Source: Sphingomonadales bacterium
Lineage (GTDB): Bacteria > Bacteroidota > Bacteroidia > Chitinophagales > Chitinophagaceae
Direction of reading: 5' to 3'
NCBI GenBank assembly: GCA_016872195.1
Contig: VHAT01000022.1
Coordinates: 1 to 32,271 of the forward strand
DNA length: 32,271 nt
Positions 23,050 to 29,782 of the stretch are shown here, piece by piece; the first letter of the stretch is position 1; every line of letters begins with the position of its first letter. The notes under the pieces were generated by a model that was not told the origin of the DNA, ran no database searches, and saw only the letters and a program-made list of their open reading frames with translations. Position numbers and translations under genes: made by a program.

Positions 23050-24030
23050 TTATCCCTTTCCTTTGCCCGGTGCTGTTGCGGGTAGTTTGCCAGGCTGCGG
23101 CTGGTCAAATAAAGGCTTTTCTCTGGGGGCTTGTCCGTCTTGTAGCTTTTGAGTAAAGACTTTGTTGATGTGTATCCATTTTCCATTTTGCCACTTGAAG
23201 CCCTCTTGATCTCCGTCCGGTATATAGGTAAATTTATTCTCTGGGTCGTTATTTTCGGAGATCAGATGGTCGACTAAGATCATGTCCAGGTCCACGATAT
23301 AATCCATCAGTACGCGTGCTCCTTTTTTGAATTCCAGTCCTACCCGATGACGGGGCGGAGTGGGGACGCTGTCTTTTTCATAGCTGAAAAGGGGGCCACC
23401 AAAGAGCGGTTCTCCCTTGCTGTTGAACTGTAATACCTCTAGCCATTTGATATTGCTTCTGATATTGTTAGGGTCAAATCCAAAAAGGGTATAATAATTT
23501 TTATTCTGATATTTTGTTTGAATGATATTGTAATAGATGGCTCCGATCCATTGGTTGGCTGGTCGCAGTGAATCAGCCGGGTCATCCGTAAATTCAGAGA
23601 CGTCCCGTAGCGGGTAAAGCGCTAGAGAACCATCTGCGGTTTGACGTTGAATAGCGCCTCGTTGTCTGCTGTAGTATTCATCGTATTGTAGATTCCAAGT
23701 AAAGATCCGAAAACTGGAATCAGGAGCGTAACGACAAGAGATCCCAATGACAGAATCAAATTCAAACCAAAAGGAATGCGGAATCCGTAGTGCTCTTACC
23801 AGGGTTCTGGTAAAGATGCTGTCCGAAACCATTCTATCTTCTTGTAAACTATCGGTCACCAAGTATTCGGCATACTGCTTTAGGGTGTCCTCTCGCTGTA
23901 AAAGTATTTTCAGATCCTGTGGTTGGATCTTTTTAGAGAAAGTCCTTTCTTGCGAAAACGCTTGCTTTTTTTCTCCGGCCAAAAGCAAGAGTAGGATCAA
24001 GGATAATGCTATTGCGCTATGTAGTTTCAT
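23050..24030 (-). CDS. secreted protein of unknown function, 326 aa
   Basis: I do not recognise a named domain. A signal peptide covers the first ~27 residues (MKLHSAIALSLILLLLLAG, then AFSQ), so it is exported. The mature region (QPQDLKILLQREDTLKQYAEYLV) leads into mixed alpha/beta sequence with aromatic clusters (FTWNLQYDEYYSRQRGAIQR, WIGAIYYNIIQT, YYTLFGFDPNN, MDYIVDLDMILVDHLI) and a proline/lysine-rich tail. The combination resembles hypothetical proteins widespread in Bacteroidota. Its start overlaps the GT4 gene by 14 bases, so it is the last gene of the five-gene operon that begins with the dihydroorotase-like gene. It converges with lepA. Confidence 0.75.
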   Translation of the reverse strand: MKLHSAIALSLILLLLLAGEKKQAFSQERTFSKKIQPQDLKILLQREDTLKQYAEYLVTDSLQEDRMVSDSIFTRTLVRALRIPHSFWFEFDSVIGISCRYAPDSSFRIFTWNLQYDEYYSRQRGAIQRQTADGSLALYPLRDVSEFTDDPADSLRPANQWIGAIYYNIIQTKYQNKNYYTLFGFDPNNIRSNIKWLEVLQFNSKGEPLFGGPLFSYEKDSVPTPPRHRVGLEFKKGARVLMDYIVDLDMILVDHLISENNDPENKFTYIPDGDQEGFKWQNGKWIHINKVFTQKLQDGQAPREKPLFDQPQPGKLPATAPGKGKG

Positions 24031-25165
24031 CTTTAATAAGGCCGGCCAGCGACAAGGTGGTCTGTACCAATCGCTCCCAGCTTAGTTTCTTTTTTTGAAT
24101 ATGGATCCCTTCAGCAAAATAAACCTCACCCATTTCATAAAAACGCAAAATGGCATCGGCTATTGCGTGACTCTCGGGTTCGCAGACTAGTCCGGCCTTT
24201 TCGTTGGGAACCCCATCGGCCAGTCCACCTACATTCGTAACGATCATGGGTCGTTCAAAGTGATAGGCCAGAGGGCTTACACCACTTTGAGTGGCATGCC
24301 GGTAGGGCTGTACCACGGCATCGGCGGCGCATAGATAATAGCGAACGTCCGGGTCAGCAATAAAATGAGTGTGGCAAATTACCCGGTCAGTTAATGCCAA
24401 CCGATCTATTAGCTCTTGATAGGGCTTCGCATTTTCGTAGAACTCTCCGGCAATCAGTAATTTGATCTTTTGTTGAGCCAGTCGCGGATCGGCCATGGCC
24501 TCTAGTAGCAGGTCAAGTCCTTTGTACTTTCTTATGAATCCAAAGAATAAGATCATTTTTTCATTGGCATCTAGACCCAGTTTTTCTCTGGCGATCGACT
24601 TCGGTACGATGTCCCCGAAGTGATCGTAGAGCGGGTGGGGTACTTGGCGGTAAGGTTTTGCATTCGAAAAAAGCTGCAGGTCGCGGCTTACCTGATCGCT
24701 CATGGTTACTACGGCATCGCAGGAGCGTAAAAAATAACGGGTAAAAAGGCGGTCACCCGGTCTCTTTTCATGAGGAACAATGTTATCCGCTATACAAACG
24801 ATACGTGTATGTTTATTTCTTTTGATTATCGATAAGATAGTGCCCAACGCAGGGCCCATTAGGGGTAGCCAAAAACGAACGACGACCAGATCAGGTCTTG
24901 TTCTTTTTATTTTTTTTCCTACCGCAATCCAATTTAGCGGGTTGATGGAGTTGATCGCACGATGAATGGTAAGATCTGCGGGAGGGGGTTGGTCTGAGTA
25001 TTGCGTTTTTCCCGGAAAGAGAAAGGAGGGATACTGTAGCGAAAAGGACCATATTTCGCAAGCGTGCCCATTTTCTTTAAAGGCAAGAGCGAGTCGGTGA
25101 TTAAAACTTACGATTCCTCCTTCCCGCAGAGGGTGTGCAGGACCGATGATGGCAACACTAGCCAT
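24017..25165 (-). CDS. glycosyltransferase family 4 protein
   Basis: 382 residues, GT-B fold. The N-terminal part has ASVAIIGPAHPLREGGIVSFN (glycine-rich acceptor loop), and the C-terminal half has the GT4 donor-site motifs ILFFGFIRKYKGLDLLLEAM and CHTHFIADPDVRYYLCAADA, plus VQPYRHATQSGVSPLAYHF with the E-x7-E type region. It transfers a sugar from a nucleotide donor, probably in envelope polysaccharide or glycolipid synthesis; substrates are unknown. The start is coupled to the upstream GT2 stop through a one-base overlap (TAATG), and its end overlaps the secreted-protein gene by 14 bases. Confidence 0.92.
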   Translation of the reverse strand: MASVAIIGPAHPLREGGIVSFNHRLALAFKENGHACEIWSFSLQYPSFLFPGKTQYSDQPPPADLTIHRAINSINPLNWIAVGKKIKRTRPDLVVVRFWLPLMGPALGTILSIIKRNKHTRIVCIADNIVPHEKRPGDRLFTRYFLRSCDAVVTMSDQVSRDLQLFSNAKPYRQVPHPLYDHFGDIVPKSIAREKLGLDANEKMILFFGFIRKYKGLDLLLEAMADPRLAQQKIKLLIAGEFYENAKPYQELIDRLALTDRVICHTHFIADPDVRYYLCAADAVVQPYRHATQSGVSPLAYHFERPMIVTNVGGLADGVPNEKAGLVCEPESHAIADAILRFYEMGEVYFAEGIHIQKKKLSWERLVQTTLSLAGLIKDETT

Positions 25166-26106
25166 TACAAGCCTATTTTTGATTCAATCAGATAGTGGTT
25201 GCGCCCAGGTGCATTCCTTGCCACTAGTTCGGCGATATATCCTGCCAAGAACAATTGCATACCAAGTATCAAAAAGGTAAGGGCAAAAAAGAAAGCAGGA
25301 CGATTGGTTAGAGCAAATTCACTTGATACTAATTTGGCAACCACCAGGTAGATGGCCATAATAAGACCTCCTAAAAAGCAAAGGGAGCCCCAAAGTCCAA
25401 AAAAGTGCATAGGGCGTTTTGAAAATCGACCTACAAATGTAATCGATAGTAAATCCAAAAACCCATTCACAAAGCGATCCCAACCGAATTTAGAATGGCC
25501 ATGTTTTCTGGGACGATGCTCCACTACTTTCTCTCCGATCCTTTTAAAACCCGCCCATTTGGCCAGTACCGGTATGTAGCGGTGCATCTCGCCATATACC
25601 TCAATGCTTTTGATAACTTGTTTACGGTAGGCCTTTAATCCACAATTAAAATCGTGTAAGGGAATACCCGATACTTTTCTGGTAACGGCATTAAAAAACT
25701 TAGAAGGGATATTTTTGGTCAGGGTATTATCATAACGCACTTTTTTCCAACCGCTGACCAGATCGAGTTTTTCCTCTAGTAATTGTTGGCGTAGGGCCGG
25801 TATTTCTTCCGGAGAGTCTTGCAGATCGGCATCCATGGTAATGATCACTTCGCCACGGGCATGGGTAAAGCCCACTTGTAAGGCGGCCGATTTGCCGTAG
25901 TTACGCTGAAATTTGATACCGCTGATACATGTATTTTCAAGTTGTAATTTCTCTATTACCTGCCACGAGTCATCGGTGCTGCCATCATCAATAAAAAGGA
26001 TCTCGTAACTCAGTTGATGGCGTTGCATTACCTCCGCTATCCATCGACTTAGCTCGGGTAAAGACTCCGCTTCATTCAACAGGGGTATGACGATCGAAAG
26101 GTGCAT
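25165..26106 (-). CDS. polyprenol-phosphate glycosyltransferase-like GT2 protein (dolichol-phosphate mannosyltransferase family)
   Basis: 313 residues. The GT-A domain has SIVIPLLNEAESLPEL, ILFIDDGSTDDSW, QRNYGKSAALQVGF and the metal motif MDADLQDSPEEI; a catalytic-region segment FNCGLKAYR follows. Two hydrophobic spans near 230-260 and 275-300 anchor it in the inner membrane, matching the GtrB/DPMS-like layout. The family loads a sugar onto undecaprenyl phosphate as donor for GT-C or flippase-dependent glycosylation. It overlaps the DUF4199-like stop by one base and the GT4 start by one base. Whether it feeds the TMEM260-like enzyme at 1063-4626 is only a hypothesis. Confidence 0.92.
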   Translation of the reverse strand: MHLSIVIPLLNEAESLPELSRWIAEVMQRHQLSYEILFIDDGSTDDSWQVIEKLQLENTCISGIKFQRNYGKSAALQVGFTHARGEVIITMDADLQDSPEEIPALRQQLLEEKLDLVSGWKKVRYDNTLTKNIPSKFFNAVTRKVSGIPLHDFNCGLKAYRKQVIKSIEVYGEMHRYIPVLAKWAGFKRIGEKVVEHRPRKHGHSKFGWDRFVNGFLDLLSITFVGRFSKRPMHFFGLWGSLCFLGGLIMAIYLVVAKLVSSEFALTNRPAFFFALTFLILGMQLFLAGYIAELVARNAPGRNHYLIESKIGL

Positions 26107-26591
26107 CAGGATTTTCTTAGCATTTGTAAAACCGAACCCACTGCGGTTACAACCGCTCCGAATACCAAATATCCGAAAATTGAACGGGAAACGACCATCG
26201 TGGCAAATCCATCTCGAAACAATTTAACTTCTTTTTCTATTTCATCGGGCGTCCTGTTCTTTGCATTTTGTAGTGACACGCTGTACAGTTCGGCTGCCTG
26301 CTGGGCCGTTTCGGGATGCAGGGCATTGAACACATAGGTGAAAACGACCATGATCAGCGTAATGACAATAAAACAGCGAAAGCCCGCGGAAAAGTTAGTT
26401 CCAAATCCGTTGGATGGACCACCATGCAAAAGCAATGTAGCGCCTACACCCAGCGTGTACAGCCCATAGGCTAGTAGTTGAGCCGTCTCTGCCGATAATA
26501 AAGATTGATTATAGCCAGCCAGCAGGGTAGCGACCATCAATACAGCAATGATCGATCCTATTAAGGCAGGGTGAATTTTTTTAACAGCCAA
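26106..26591 (-). CDS. DUF4199-like small membrane protein
   Basis: 161 residues. Hydrophobic segments are at about 10-28, 40-60, 72-92 and 135-158; the stretch between the last two (ELYSVSLQNAKNRTPDEIEKEVKLFRDGF) is hydrophilic and helical, the pattern of Bacteroidota DUF4199 proteins. The function of the family is unknown. It lies between the dihydroorotase-like gene (11-base overlap) and the GT2 gene (1-base overlap), a neighbourhood typical of DUF4199 in the phylum. I rate the family name as probable, not certain. Confidence 0.72.
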   Translation of the reverse strand: MAVKKIHPALIGSIIAVLMVATLLAGYNQSLLSAETAQLLAYGLYTLGVGATLLLHGGPSNGFGTNFSAGFRCFIVITLIMVVFTYVFNALHPETAQQAAELYSVSLQNAKNRTPDEIEKEVKLFRDGFATMVVSRSIFGYLVFGAVVTAVGSVLQMLRKS

Positions 26592-27846
26592 GCGTTAGAA
26601 TATTTTTATTGAATATGCCGATCACTTTTCCTTGCAGTGTCTTTCCTAAAAAAGGTGAATTCGAAGCACGCGAGCGAAGACTTTCTTCGGTAACCGTCCA
26701 GTGGGCGGCAGGATCAAAAAAGGTCAGACAAGCACATTGTCCCTCTTGAATGGTGGCAACAGGCAGCCCAAAGATCTTACGTGGATTTAGGGAGAGCAAT
26801 TGGACCGTTCTATCTACGGAAATTGCTTGCACACTGGTACGCAGTGCTCCATAAGCGGTCTCTAGTCCGATCATACCGTGTTGGGCATATTCAAATTCGA
26901 TCACCTTGCTGTCTTTTTCGTGGGGCAGGTGATGGGTAGCCAAACAATCGATTACGCCATTGAGCACGGCCTGCTGCAAAGCTTGTTGATCCGCTTTTGT
27001 TCTTAGTGGGGGATTCACCTTTAGGTTTGTATTGTACGTAGACAGGTCTTCTTCGCAAAAGAAAAGATGATAGGGTGTAGCAGAGCAGCTGATATGCTGG
27101 CTTGTTTTTTTGGCCTCGTTAATTTTTTGGACCGAGCCACTGGTGGAGATGGCTGTCAGGTGAAGTTTTGATTCGGCATAGCTGTTGAGTGCAATATCAC
27201 GACTTACCATCAGCTCTTCGCCAATAGCAGGCTTTCCCGGAAGGCCCAGTTGGGTCGATAAGATCCCCTCATTGATCAATCCTTGCGGGTTGATGCTTTT
27301 GTCATCGGGCAACTGTATGAGCACCCCTTCAAAGGCCTTGATGTATTGCAGGGCCTTGATGAGCAGTCCGGACGATTGAATACAATGGATCCCATCTGTG
27401 AAAGCTACCGCCCCATTACTTTTCATATCGTACATCTCTGCCAGCTCTTTTCCCTCGGTGTTTCTGGTAACCGCTCCCATAGGATGGATCGTAACGGGTA
27501 AACTGCGTGATTTATGTAAGATGTACTCGACAGAGGCTTTATTGTGAAGGGTAGGAGCTGTGTTTGGAATGATCATCACATCGGTAAAGCCACCGATACT
27601 GGCCGCAGCGGCGCCTGTCTCGAGGGTTTCTTTTTGTTCAAAACCCGGATCGGCAAAATGGGCAAAACAATCTACCCAGCCCGGTGAGACATGCAGTCCA
27701 GGTTGGTCAATAACTTGGTCGGCTTTTACGTTGATGTTGGGGGAGATGGTCGTTATAATTCCGTTTTCGATCAACAGGTCAGCCATTTGACCGTTGAAAG
27801 AGGAGGCCGGATCGACGATCCTGGCTTGCTTAATGAGGAGCTTCAT
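26581..27846 (-). CDS. dihydroorotase homologue, probably catalytically inactive
   Basis: 421 residues from ATG at 27846 (MKLLIKQARIVDP, the family start; an ATG at 27867 would add seven). The amidohydrolase fold is intact: VSPGWVDCFAHFADPGFE, PNTAPTLHNKASVEYI, NLKVNPPLR, MIGLETAYGALR. Key residues of active enzymes are changed. In the D-x-H-x-H-x-R-x-P-G motif, the first His is Phe (F61) and the Arg is Ala (A65), with only H63 kept. The usual H of the H-x-S-T motif is Ala (A232 in TAISTSG), the T-P-H-H motif is T-P-Y-H, and the catalytic Asp of T-D-H-x-P-H is His (H305). Such 'PyrC-prime' forms elsewhere are structural partners of aspartate transcarbamoylase. First gene of the five-gene operon; a true pyrC must be elsewhere. 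Confidence 0.9.
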   Translation of the reverse strand: MKLLIKQARIVDPASSFNGQMADLLIENGIITTISPNINVKADQVIDQPGLHVSPGWVDCFAHFADPGFEQKETLETGAAAASIGGFTDVMIIPNTAPTLHNKASVEYILHKSRSLPVTIHPMGAVTRNTEGKELAEMYDMKSNGAVAFTDGIHCIQSSGLLIKALQYIKAFEGVLIQLPDDKSINPQGLINEGILSTQLGLPGKPAIGEELMVSRDIALNSYAESKLHLTAISTSGSVQKINEAKKTSQHISCSATPYHLFFCEEDLSTYNTNLKVNPPLRTKADQQALQQAVLNGVIDCLATHHLPHEKDSKVIEFEYAQHGMIGLETAYGALRTSVQAISVDRTVQLLSLNPRKIFGLPVATIQEGQCACLTFFDPAAHWTVTEESLRSRASNSPFLGKTLQGKVIGIFNKNILTLGC

Positions 27847-27900
27847 TAAGGGACGAAGATAAGGCATGCCGACCGTACCAAGAAATTGTCAAATTTGCCC

Positions 27901-27908
27901 TACCTTTA
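27901..27908 (+). promoter_or_regulatory. possible -7 promoter box of tRNA-Pro
   Basis: TACCTTTA (one base off TAnnTTTG) ends 28 bases before the tRNA 5' end. Confidence 0.4.
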
Positions 27909-27936
27909 CCTCCCCGCGAAGAATTCTTCGCTTGTT

Positions 27937-28010
27937 CGGGACGTAGCGCAGCCCGGTAGCGCACTTGCATGGGGTGCAAGGGGTCGCTAGTTCGAATCTA
28001 GTCGTCCCGA
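27937..28010 (+). tRNA. tRNA-Pro (anticodon GGG)
   Basis: Acceptor CGGGACG/CGTCCCG is fully paired; the D arm is GCGC/GCGC-like; anticodon stem CTTGC/GCAAG holds loop ATGGGGT (GGG); the T arm is CTAG/CTAG with TTCGAAT. The discriminator is A28010 and the next bases are CTA, so CCA is not encoded. Its 3' 46 bases plus one more are duplicated at 28521-28567. Confidence 0.96.
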
Positions 28011-28011
28011 C
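27965..28011 (+). repeat. 47-bp direct repeat, copy 1 (tRNA-Pro 3' half; attL-like)
   Basis: Identical over 47 bases to 28521-28567. It covers the anticodon stem-loop through the discriminator of tRNA-Pro, the classic target region of tyrosine integrases. Confidence 0.85.
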
Positions 28012-28019
28012 TAACAAAG

Positions 28020-28045
28020 AGCATCGAGAAATCGGTGCTTTTTTT
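28020..28045 (+). terminator. terminator after tRNA-Pro
   Basis: Stem AGCATCGA/TCGGTGCT (8 bp with a T-G pair), loop GAAA, then a run of Ts. Confidence 0.88.
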
Positions 28046-28257
28046 GTGTCTAAAAATCTATCTATTTAAGGTTTTCTGATGAAAGAAAGACGATTTAATT
28101 ATCGGGTACAGTTTTGTCAGAGAAGTTAATAAATTCATCAATTATACCCTTCCTTTTAGCATACTAGTAACGGTCTGTAAATTGTTTGGTTATAATATAT
28201 TAATTATCTAAATTCGTATGCTTTAATTCAATTTGACGAACAATTTAAACCAACACA
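28046..28257. other. AT-rich gene-free stretch inside the tRNA-Pro element
   Basis: About 210 bases with no supportable gene. It presumably holds the promoter of the 69-residue gene, but no clean TAnnTTTG box was found. No hairpin or repeat stands out. Confidence 0.4.
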
Positions 28258-28467
28258 ATGACTAAAGAAGAAATTAAAGCTCAGGTTGATCGACGTAAAG
28301 ATCAAATTTTGCAAAATAAAACGCGCATTAGCGAGCTAAAGGAATCAATGAAAAGACTTGAGCCAAAACATAGGGAGGGGACAAAAAACAACATTAAGAA
28401 CTACACAGATAAAAACGTGCAGCTTAAAAAGGAAATCGAATACTATAAATCGCAGGCAAAAAAGTAA
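28258..28467 (+). CDS. small coiled-coil protein inside the tRNA-Pro element
   Basis: 69 residues, very charged (about half K/E/D/R): MTKEEIKAQVDRRKDQILQ, then KTRISELKESMKRLEP and NVQLKKEIEYYKSQAKK. The heptad-like spacing of I/L/V suggests one or two long helices in a coiled coil. There is no signal peptide or membrane span. I do not recognise a family; charge-rich small helical proteins are frequent in mobile elements. The surrounding DNA is AT-rich and lies between the two tRNA-Pro repeats, so it is probably acquired cargo or a remnant of a larger island. A good ATG and full-length helix argue for a real gene. Confidence 0.6.
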   Translation: MTKEEIKAQVDRRKDQILQNKTRISELKESMKRLEPKHREGTKNNIKNYTDKNVQLKKEIEYYKSQAKK

Positions 28468-28520
28468 AAGATTGTATTTGTGCTTTTATCAGGCAGCTAA
28501 ATTTTAGAGAAATTCAATTG

Positions 28521-28567
28521 TTGCATGGGGTGCAAGGGGTCGCTAGTTCGAATCTAGTCGTCCCGAC
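28521..28567 (+). repeat. 47-bp direct repeat, copy 2 (displaced tRNA-Pro 3' fragment; attR-like)
   Basis: Perfect copy of 27965-28011 without any 5' half of a tRNA, so not a functional tRNA. It continues with CCA (28567-28569) directly after the discriminator, unlike copy 1. Confidence 0.85.
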
Positions 28568-28578
28568 CAACTGATCAG

Positions 28579-28605
28579 GCCCTGACAAAAGTCAGGGCTT
28601 TTTTT
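28579..28605 (+). terminator. terminator after the tRNA-Pro fragment
   Basis: A perfect 8-bp stem GCCCTGAC/GTCAGGGC with loop AAAA is followed by seven Ts. Probably the original terminator of tRNA-Pro before the insertion. Confidence 0.9.
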
Positions 28606-28617
28606 AATTTGCTACTA

Positions 28618-29133
28618 ATGAGATACTTTTTGATGTACCAGTTTTTGTTTTTAGTGTTGGTGGCTCCAATGTCGTTACTGGGGCAAGGCGATAGCGTAAA
28701 CACCCGACTTTTAAAAGAAGTAGGGGCTCAATGGCCGCGTGATCGAAAAGGAAAAATGACTCGTGCCGTTATGATCAGCATGTTCAATTATCACGCGGCA
28801 CTTGTTAGAAAAGATAGGCGAGCACTTTCGTTGACCACCTCCAAAGAACTACAGTATCAGCATAGTAATGGCTGGATCGAAACCCAGGAAGAGCAGTTTC
28901 GAAATATGGAAACGGGCTACCTGGTGTATCACCGTTTTCAGGAGGATAGTGTAGTGGTGGATATTAAGCATAATAAATTGGCCACTGTTCGTTTTAAGGC
29001 CACAATCGATGTAAGCTTACAAGGAAAGAGAAATACCTATCATCTTTATGTGGAAGAAGACTGGAGAAGGCAGTCGGGGAACTCTAATCATTGGTTAATT
29101 TTTGCTCGAAGAGCTACTAAACTAACTCCTTAA
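28618..29133 (+). CDS. secreted SnoaL/NTF2-like protein
   Basis: 171 residues from ATG at 28618 (MRYFLMYQFLFLVLVAPMSL); a TTG three codons upstream is not needed. The signal peptide ends near SLLGQG. The mature ~145 residues follow the NTF2/DUF4440 cone-fold pattern: helix with MTRAVMISMFNYHAALVRKDRRAL, then SKELQYQHSNGWIETQEEQF and three or four long strands (VVVDIKHNKLATVRFKATID, YHLYVEEDWRR, HWLIFARRATKL). The 'YQHSNGWIETQEEF' segment is characteristic of this group of secreted nuclear transport factor 2 family proteins, which have no assigned reaction. It starts 13 bases after the tRNA-fragment terminator. Confidence 0.8.
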   Translation: MRYFLMYQFLFLVLVAPMSLLGQGDSVNTRLLKEVGAQWPRDRKGKMTRAVMISMFNYHAALVRKDRRALSLTTSKELQYQHSNGWIETQEEQFRNMETGYLVYHRFQEDSVVVDIKHNKLATVRFKATIDVSLQGKRNTYHLYVEEDWRRQSGNSNHWLIFARRATKLTP

Positions 29134-29209
29134 GGTCAAGTCCCTTTTCAGCTTCCATTAAACCTTTTTAGCTTTTCCCGGTCTATATCAATTAACGTTT
29201 GTCTTCCAA

Positions 29210-29782
29210 ATGAAGCTTAGTAATACGACCAAGACCCTTCTATGGGGCGCCAATATCTGGTATTTTGGAGAAGGTATGCTAGGCCCTCTTTATGCTATTT
29301 TTTCTGAAAGAGTGGGTGGTGATATTTTAGATCTTACCTGGGCCTGGTCGGCCTATTTGGTCTGCACAGGATTTTGTTACATTGTGGTGGGTAAGGTTTT
29401 CAATAAAAGGGGATTCAAGGTGCAAATGATGGTAGCCGGATACACCCTTAATGCCCTACTGACATTTGGTTATTTGTTTGTATCTAACCCGCTACAACTA
29501 TTTTTTATACAAGTTGGATTGGGTATTGCAGAGGCTATTGGTACGCCGCTGTGGGATTCACTATATGCAGCCAGTTTGCACCGCGAACACGAAACCTATG
29601 CCTGGGGGTTATCTTCAGGGCAATCTCAAATTGTCTCCGGTCTGGCCTTTGCGTTGGGAGGTGTACTGGTGTATTATTTCTCTTTCGAATTACTTTTTAT
29701 AATAATGGGCAGTGTGCAGTTGGTGGCAGCATTGGTAACTGCGCAGTTGTTACGAAACAAGCCCACTACTGGCTCGTTTTAA
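29210..29782 (+). CDS. half-size MFS-like membrane protein, six predicted TM segments
   Basis: 190 residues. Hydrophobic segments lie at about 9-32, 40-62, 70-92, 95-120, 130-155 and 158-182. The pattern matches one six-helix half of an MFS transporter: the loop after TM2 (GKVFNKRGFKVQMM) is in the place of the G-x-x-x-D-R-x-G-R-R/K motif, and TM4 has GLGIAEAIGTPLWDSLYAA. Standard MFS carriers have 12 helices (about 400 residues), so this is either a real half-size family, which would need to dimerise, or a gene truncated at its 3' end. It overlaps the convergent Sua5 gene by 33 bases. The substrate is unknown. Confidence 0.78.
   Translation: MKLSNTTKTLLWGANIWYFGEGMLGPLYAIFSERVGGDILDLTWAWSAYLVCTGFCYIVVGKVFNKRGFKVQMMVAGYTLNALLTFGYLFVSNPLQLFFIQVGLGIAEAIGTPLWDSLYAASLHREHETYAWGLSSGQSQIVSGLAFALGGVLVYYFSFELLFIIMGSVQLVAALVTAQLLRNKPTTGSF

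Larger units (their letters stand above)
28012..28520. mobile_element. mini integrative element or remnant inserted in tRNA-Pro
   Basis: Bounded by the two 47-bp repeats (period 556 bp). It contains its own tRNA terminator, an AT-rich region with no gene (28046-28257), and one 69-residue coiled-coil gene. No integrase is present. AT content is visibly higher than in the flanks. The right repeat is followed by CCA and another terminator, which look like the original end of the tRNA unit. Mobility is inferred from structure only. Confidence 0.55.

Noticed and set aside
23050-24030. Gliding motility protein GldN
   Set aside because: Signal peptide and size are roughly compatible, but I see no GldN-typical sequence and no gldKLM neighbours.
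28521-28567. A second tRNA-Pro gene
   Set aside because: Only the 3' half from the anticodon stem is present; there is no acceptor 5' strand or D arm, so it is a displaced fragment.
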